Assembly: GCA_963708905.1 (NCBI GenBank)
Contig: CAVPUV010000017.1
Coordinates: 1 to 64,000 of the forward strand
Direction: 5' to 3'
DNA length: 64,000 bases
DNA from: SHZL01 sp963708905
Lineage (GTDB): Bacteria; Pseudomonadota; Gammaproteobacteria; Xanthomonadales; SZUA-36
How positions within the stretch are numbered: position 1 is the stretch's first letter; each line of letters starts with the position of its first letter. The position numbers and the translations under genes were made by a program. Below, one piece after another: positions 60,218-64,000 of this stretch. The notes beneath the pieces were generated by a model. The model saw nothing but the letters and a program-made list of their open reading frames with translations, was not told where the DNA came from and ran no database searches.

Positions 60218-60311
60218 ATCCCAGGCGTTTGCTTCGCAAAGCCTGGGATGACGTTCTTATAAAAATACACAGCCTGGGATGACGTTCTTATAAAAACACA
60301 CAGCCAGGGAT
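60218..60311 (+). repeat. Hairpin followed by 31-base tandem repeat
   Basis: ATCCCAGGC (60218-60226) pairs with GCCTGGGAT (60241-60249) around TTTGC-TTC-GCAAA. The right arm begins a 31-base unit repeated twice (60241-60271 and 60272-60302) with one base different, and a third partial start (GCCAGGGAT) follows. It lies between the dihydroorotase and fabI genes and does not appear coding. Confidence 0.8.
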
Positions 60312-60411
60312 AGATTCCAATTGGAGGTTGCTATTAACAACACCATCGATTTGCAGTACTCTGCCCCGGTCTTTTAACCCACACCCGCTCTGATTATTAC
60401 AGGATAAATTC

Positions 60412-61203
60412 ATGGGCTTTCTCGCAGGAAAACGTGCTTTGATCGTTGGTGTAGCCAGTCCCCGCTCCATCGCCTGGGGTATCGCCGAGGCCATGCATGA
60501 GCAAGGGGCGGAACTGGCTTTCACCTACCAGAATGACAAGCTTTTATCGCGCGTGGAAAAAATCGCGCAAATTACCGGCGCGAAAATTGTGCTGCCATGT
60601 GACGTGGCATCCGATGATGAAATCGACATGCTGTTCAGCCAGCTGAAACAGCATTGGGATTATTACGACATCCTGGTCCACTCAGTGGGGTTTGCTCCAC
60701 GCGAACAACTTGAAGGCGATTACATGGATGTCATCACGCGCGAGGGTTTCCGCATTGCGCACGATATCAGTTCGTACAGCTTCGCTGCCCTGGCCAAGGC
60801 AGGATTACCGATGATGGCAGGCCGCAATGCCGCCATGGTGACATTGACCTACCTGGGCGCCATCCGGGCCATGCCCAGTTACAACGTGATGGGATTGGCC
60901 AAAGCCAGCCTGGAAGCGAATATGCGTTACATGGCCCAAAGTCTCGGACCGCGTGGTATCCGTGTGAATGCGATCTCGGCCGGCCCTATCAAGACGCTGG
61001 CGGCGGCCGGCATCTCCCAGTTCCGAAGAATGATGGCACACGTCGAAGGCACGGCGCCCTTACGCCGCAGCATCACCCCGCGCGAAGTGGGAGACGTGGC
61101 TGCGTTCCTGTGCTCAGACCTGGCATCAGGTATTACCGGCGAAACCACATTCGTTGATGCCGGCTACCACATCCTGGGCATGGCGGAGTTGTCAAACAGC
61201 TGA
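60412..61203 (+). CDS. fabI: Enoyl-ACP reductase
   Basis: FabI carries out the last reduction of each fatty acid elongation cycle with NADH. The 263-residue protein starts MGFLAGKRALIVGVASPRSIAWGIAEAMHEQGAEL (NAD loop) and has the FabI-type catalytic pair in YNVMGLAKASLEANMRYMAQSLG (Tyr-x6-Lys). GPIKTLAAAGISQF is also present. ACAGGA lies upstream of the ATG. Repeat A4 follows at its 3' end. Confidence 0.96.
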   Translation: MGFLAGKRALIVGVASPRSIAWGIAEAMHEQGAELAFTYQNDKLLSRVEKIAQITGAKIVLPCDVASDDEIDMLFSQLKQHWDYYDILVHSVGFAPREQLEGDYMDVITREGFRIAHDISSYSFAALAKAGLPMMAGRNAAMVTLTYLGAIRAMPSYNVMGLAKASLEANMRYMAQSLGPRGIRVNAISAGPIKTLAAAGISQFRRMMAHVEGTAPLRRSITPREVGDVAAFLCSDLASGITGETTFVDAGYHILGMAELSNS

Positions 61204-61222
61204 ATTACAACCCCGGGCTAAC

Positions 61223-61378
61223 TAGTGCCCATCCTATAAACGCCATATGCTAACGCGGCACACGGATGTGCCGCCATTTTCAATGACGTAAGTCATTGAA
61301 AATGTGAGCGCAGCAAAACCACGCTTTTGCGTAGCGAATCCATAACGGGCAGGGATGCCCGTTTATGGACAGACACTA
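61223..61378 (-). repeat. Type A hairpin-chain repeat, copy A4 (inverted, complete ends)
   Basis: It has the same terminal inverted repeat design as copy A3 (TAGTG...CACTA) and the same hairpin chain, including the perfect CATTTTCAATGAC/GTCATTGAAAATG core. The heptamer CTAACTA occurs at both ends (61218-61224 and 61376-61382), and the right copy includes the TAG stop codon of ppiD. Confidence 0.85.
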
Positions 61379-61379
61379 A

Positions 61380-63302
61380 CTACAGCCTGTCCTCAAATAC
61401 TTCGATTTGCGCATGCTTGCGCAGCATGCGCACGAAACCCATCGCTTCGGAATTGGCGCTTGCATTGGCTATACGGCGTCGATAGTTCTGCACTTTGGCC
61501 GGGTCATCTTCAGGCACTACACCGTCAACCACTTTTTCGAGTTGCACCACGGCATAGCCATTGGCCATGGGTATGATTGCGATTCGTGGCGCCTCGTTTT
61601 CCGGAGCTTGCAGCAGGAATATCCCCGTCAGCAGTTCGGCCGGCAGGTCCTTGTTGTCGCGCCGGACCGCTTCCATCGCAAGCACCTCAAGTGATTGCTC
61701 CTCCGCCGCCGCAGCGATGTCCGACCCGGCTTGCAGTTGTTGCAAAATCCCGTCAGCACGTTCTGAGGCCTGTTGCATGGCACGTTCGCGTTGAACACTG
61801 GCGATCACGCTGTCACGCACCTCAGCCAGCGGTAACAGGTCCTCGGGACTGTGTTGCTTGATACGCAGCATGACAATGTGGTTTTCGCCCAGATCCACGG
61901 GATCGCTGACGCCGCCTTGTTGCAACACCAGGTCGGAGAACGCCGCATTGACCACAGCTGGATTCCCGGCTATACCGTCCCCCCCGGCACGGCCGAAAGG
62001 TCCCGCTTCATGGACTTCCAAACCCAGCACTTCGGCTGCCGCGTTCAGGGTCGTGGGATCTTCGTAAATCAGATCGACCAGGCGATCAGCCTGTTCCAGG
62101 AATTTGCGCTCCTGCTGCTCGCTGTGAAATTCCGTCAACAAAATATCGCGTGCTTCCTCGAAAGACATGCCTTCCGCCGGACGCAGGTCGCGCAGGTAGA
62201 TCACGTGCCAGCCAAATCCGGTCTGGACCGGGTCTGATATCGGGTGTTCTTTAGTCAGGGCATACAGACCGTCCTCGAAAGCCTGGGCCATGAAACCGGG
62301 TTCAATCCAACCCAGGTCACCACCCTGCGAGGCGGAACCAGCGTCCTGCGAATATTCCCTGGCCAGTGCGGCGAAATCTTCCCCCGCATGTGCGCGTGCG
62401 GCCAGGTCTTGAGCCTGCTGCCGGGCGTTCTCGATGCTGGCCTCGTCAGCCTGTGGATCGACCTCGATCAGAATGTGCGATGCCCGCCTGGTCTCGGGCG
62501 TAATAAAACGGGCTTTCTGTTCTTCGAAACGGGCGCGAAGTTGATCATCATCCGGCGCCACGTCTTCTTCCATCGTCGTTGCGTCCAGTTCAAGGTACTC
62601 GATAACGACTTGCTCTTCTGAGCGGTAGAGCTGCGGGTGAGATTCATACCAGGCCTGTATGGCAGCTTCTTCGGTGTCAGCGGCAGCCTGTACCGTCTCG
62701 GCAGACTGGGCCGCCACCACTATCGCCTGGAATGTCCGTTCCTGATCCTGCAGCCGAACGAATTGTTTCAACTCCCACTCAGTGGCGATCGCGCTGCTGG
62801 CAATAGTATCCGGAAACTGGCCAAGAATGATTTCCGCACGCATTTCATTTTCGAATCGCTGCGGTGTATTGCCCTGAGCCAGCAAGCGGGACTGGTATAC
62901 ATCCGCATTGAATTCACCATCGACCTGGAATGCCTCGATTTCCCGGATGGCCTGCGCCAGGCTTTCATCGTCCACGGAAAGGCCTGCTTCCTCCGCCGCC
63001 TGACGCAGCAGTTGCTGATCGATCATGGAATCAAGGTATTGCCGTCGCACGACCGGCTGATCGAACTGCTCGGCGTCGAAACTTGCCCCCATCAATGACT
63101 GCATGCGGCGGCGATAATTCTGAAAGCCCTGGGAGAAGTCATTCGCGGTGATTTCCACATCATTTACCAGGGCGACGCTGTTCACGGCATCCGCCGTGAA
63201 GTAGGAATTCACACCGACAAATGCAAATGGGATGATCAGGATGGCAAAAATGAAGATGGCGATAATGCCCGTCAGCCGTTCTCGCATCGCTTGAAGAACC
63301 AT
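61380..63302 (-). CDS. ppiD: SurA N-terminal domain/PpiD-type peptidylprolyl isomerase
   Basis: PpiD is an inner-membrane-anchored periplasmic chaperone for newly secreted proteins. The 640-residue product has a short cytoplasmic start (MVLQAMRERLTG), one transmembrane helix (IIAIFIFAILIIPFAFVGV) and a SurA-like helical N-domain. A parvulin domain (RRASHILIEVDPQADEAS ... DLGWIEPGFMAQAFEDGLYAL ... FGWHVIYL, about 265-360) and a further C-terminal chaperone region follow. Length and order match PpiD. It lies downstream of hupB, the conserved neighbour, with two tRNA genes between them. The TAG stop lies in the duplicated bases flanking repeat A4. Confidence 0.93.
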   Translation of the reverse strand: MVLQAMRERLTGIIAIFIFAILIIPFAFVGVNSYFTADAVNSVALVNDVEITANDFSQGFQNYRRRMQSLMGASFDAEQFDQPVVRRQYLDSMIDQQLLRQAAEEAGLSVDDESLAQAIREIEAFQVDGEFNADVYQSRLLAQGNTPQRFENEMRAEIILGQFPDTIASSAIATEWELKQFVRLQDQERTFQAIVVAAQSAETVQAAADTEEAAIQAWYESHPQLYRSEEQVVIEYLELDATTMEEDVAPDDDQLRARFEEQKARFITPETRRASHILIEVDPQADEASIENARQQAQDLAARAHAGEDFAALAREYSQDAGSASQGGDLGWIEPGFMAQAFEDGLYALTKEHPISDPVQTGFGWHVIYLRDLRPAEGMSFEEARDILLTEFHSEQQERKFLEQADRLVDLIYEDPTTLNAAAEVLGLEVHEAGPFGRAGGDGIAGNPAVVNAAFSDLVLQQGGVSDPVDLGENHIVMLRIKQHSPEDLLPLAEVRDSVIASVQRERAMQQASERADGILQQLQAGSDIAAAAEEQSLEVLAMEAVRRDNKDLPAELLTGIFLLQAPENEAPRIAIIPMANGYAVVQLEKVVDGVVPEDDPAKVQNYRRRIANASANSEAMGFVRMLRKHAQIEVFEDRL

Positions 63303-63360
63303 AAGTTCACTTGTTCCCTTGTCAACTCGCCGGGAATGTCCGGCGGCGTGTGGAAAGATT

Positions 63361-63392
63361 AATAAAAAGGGCGCCTGTGGGGCGCCCTTTTG
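63361..63392 (-). terminator. Terminator between tRNA-Asp and ppiD
   Basis: GGGCGCC-TGTGG-GGCGCCC is followed on the minus strand by TTTTTATT. It ends the hupB-tRNA transcript ahead of ppiD; on the plus strand the stem is followed by TTTTGATTTT. Confidence 0.85.
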
Positions 63393-63399
63393 ATTTTAA

Positions 63400-63476
63400 T
63401 GGCGGAGTGGACGGGACTCGAACCCGCGACCCCCGGCGTGACAGGCCGGTATTCTAACCGACTGAACTACCACTCC
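63400..63476 (-). tRNA. tRNA-Asp (anticodon GTC)
   Basis: On the minus strand this 77-base cloverleaf with CCA has acceptor GGAGTGG, D-arm GTTCAGTCGGTTAGAAT, anticodon stem CCGGC/GCCGG with loop CTGTCAC (GTC), and T-arm GCGGG-TTCGAGT-CCCGT. Confidence 0.96.
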
Positions 63477-63484
63477 ACGCTTTC

Positions 63485-63560
63485 TGGTGGGTGCTGACGG
63501 GCTCGAACCGCCGACCCTCGCCTTGTAAGGGCGATGCTCTTCCAACTGAGCTAAGCACCC
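63485..63560 (-). tRNA. tRNA-Val (anticodon TAC)
   Basis: On the minus strand this 76-base cloverleaf with CCA starts GGGTGCTTAGCTCAGTTGGAAGAGC. The anticodon stem is TCGCC/GGCGA with loop CTTACAA (TAC), and the T-arm is GGCGG-TTCGAGC-CCGTC. It lies 8 bases upstream of tRNA-Asp and downstream of hupB, so all three are probably one transcript. Confidence 0.96.
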
Positions 63561-63574
63561 CTGCAAAAGGTGGG

Positions 63575-63847
63575 CTAGTTTACGGCATCCTTGAGTGCTT
63601 TACCAGCCTTGAAAGCGGGGTTCTTGGAAGCCTTGATTTTGATCGTCTCGCCGGTGCGCGGATTGCGTCCGGTGCGTGCCGCGCGCTTTCTTACAGAAAA
63701 AGTTCCAAATCCAACAAGCGATACTGTTTGACCTTTTTTCAATGCCTTGGAAACACTCTTTACGAAACCGTCAACAGCACGACCTGCGTCCGCTTTGCTC
63801 AAGTTGGCAGAGTCGGCAATGGCGTCAATAAGTTCAGATTTATTCAT
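63575..63847 (-). CDS. hupB: DNA-binding protein HU-beta
   Basis: HU is an abundant nucleoid protein that bends DNA without sequence preference. The 90-residue protein MNKSELIDAIADSANLSKADAGRAVDGF has the arm GFGTFSVRKRAARTGRNPRTGETIKI with the intercalating Pro. ATG 63847 has GGAG 7 bases upstream; 10 extra upstream codons are rejected. It precedes two tRNAs and ppiD. Confidence 0.96.
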   Translation of the reverse strand: MNKSELIDAIADSANLSKADAGRAVDGFVKSVSKALKKGQTVSLVGFGTFSVRKRAARTGRNPRTGETIKIKASKNPAFKAGKALKDAVN

Positions 63848-64000
63848 TCTAGCACTCCGTAATTGATCAGTTGGCAATTTGAGTTTTAGACTTGCCGGCC
63901 ACCGACTTCCACACCGATGTCGGCTGAATTAGTGCATTGCGAAAGTAGCGGAGACTCCCGGAAACCCTTGCCTGTCAAGGCCTGCAAGTCGTGTGAGAAT

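Noticed and set aside
3364..61378. CRISPR array as explanation of the dispersed repeats
   Set aside because: The copies are kilobases apart, in both orientations, 120-160 bases long and internally palindromic. There are no regular spacers and no cas genes.
63361..63392. Integron attC-like site at the hairpin beside tRNA-Asp
   Set aside because: The stem with adjacent T-tract is a normal terminator; no core sites or integrase are nearby.

Overview
The window is a stretch of a moderately GC-rich gammaproteobacterial chromosome. Several blocks have the gene order usual in that class: rpsA-ihfB-lapA-lapB, cmk-aroA-pheA, asd-fimV-truA-trpFBA-accD-folC-SPOR-cvpA-purF, and prmB-aroC. Other content (a Marinobacter-type fatty acyl reductase, a wax ester synthase, phasin-type proteins, an M2 peptidyl-dipeptidase and an Oar-like TonB-dependent receptor) suggests a free-living, probably aquatic, lipid-storing heterotroph. 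I cannot name a genus.

Layout. 1-3350: a nearly complete IS21-type insertion sequence (zinc-finger ORF, istA, istB, small acidic ORF) with recognisable terminal inverted repeats. 3360-4410: a palindromic element and two small c-type cytochromes. 4445-11410 (minus): an envelope run reading lapA-lapB-WecA/WbpL-like transferase-WbpM-like dehydratase-galU-esterase-nfuA. 11696-18574 (minus): ihfB, rpsA, cmk, aroA, pheA and an AsmA-like gene. 18646-26883: a neutral-lipid region with a PHA-granule family protein, an FFLEELY-motif protein, a bifunctional fatty acyl reductase, a divergent TetR regulator, a phasin, a HerA-like ATPase and a wax ester synthase/DGAT that overlaps the end of purF. 26880-41044 (minus): purine, folate, fatty acid, tryptophan, lysine/threonine and chorismate housekeeping genes. 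41087-46855: SCO1-like protein, psd, a frameshifted M2 peptidase, a secreted unknown and ppnN. 46991-58783: a large outer-membrane receptor, tRNA-Pro, a metallo-hydrolase, a ZIP-like membrane protein, pepQ, cysS, sufE, an OmpA-family protein, dksA and yidD. 58820-64000: dihydroorotase, fabI, ppiD, tRNA-Asp, tRNA-Val and hupB.

The most unusual signal is not in the genes. At least six copies of two related non-coding repeats of about 125-160 bp lie between genes. Each is a chain of three to five consecutive perfect hairpins. They share a central CATTTTCAATG...CATTGAAAATG hairpin whose tip changes in a compensatory way between copies. Type A copies carry TAGTG...CACTA ends with flanking direct repeats, which indicates mobility without any encoded transposase. 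Two further single-copy nested palindromes (3585-3747 and 15921-16129) have 19-bp perfect terminal inverted repeats and sit on the starts of a cytochrome gene and aroA. Together they look like a population of small, folded, non-autonomous mobile elements placed at gene ends and starts.

Functionally, the acyl reductase (acyl-CoA to alcohol) and the wax ester synthase (alcohol plus acyl-CoA to wax ester) form a complete wax ester pathway within 7 kb, accompanied by granule-coat-type proteins and a divergently encoded regulator.
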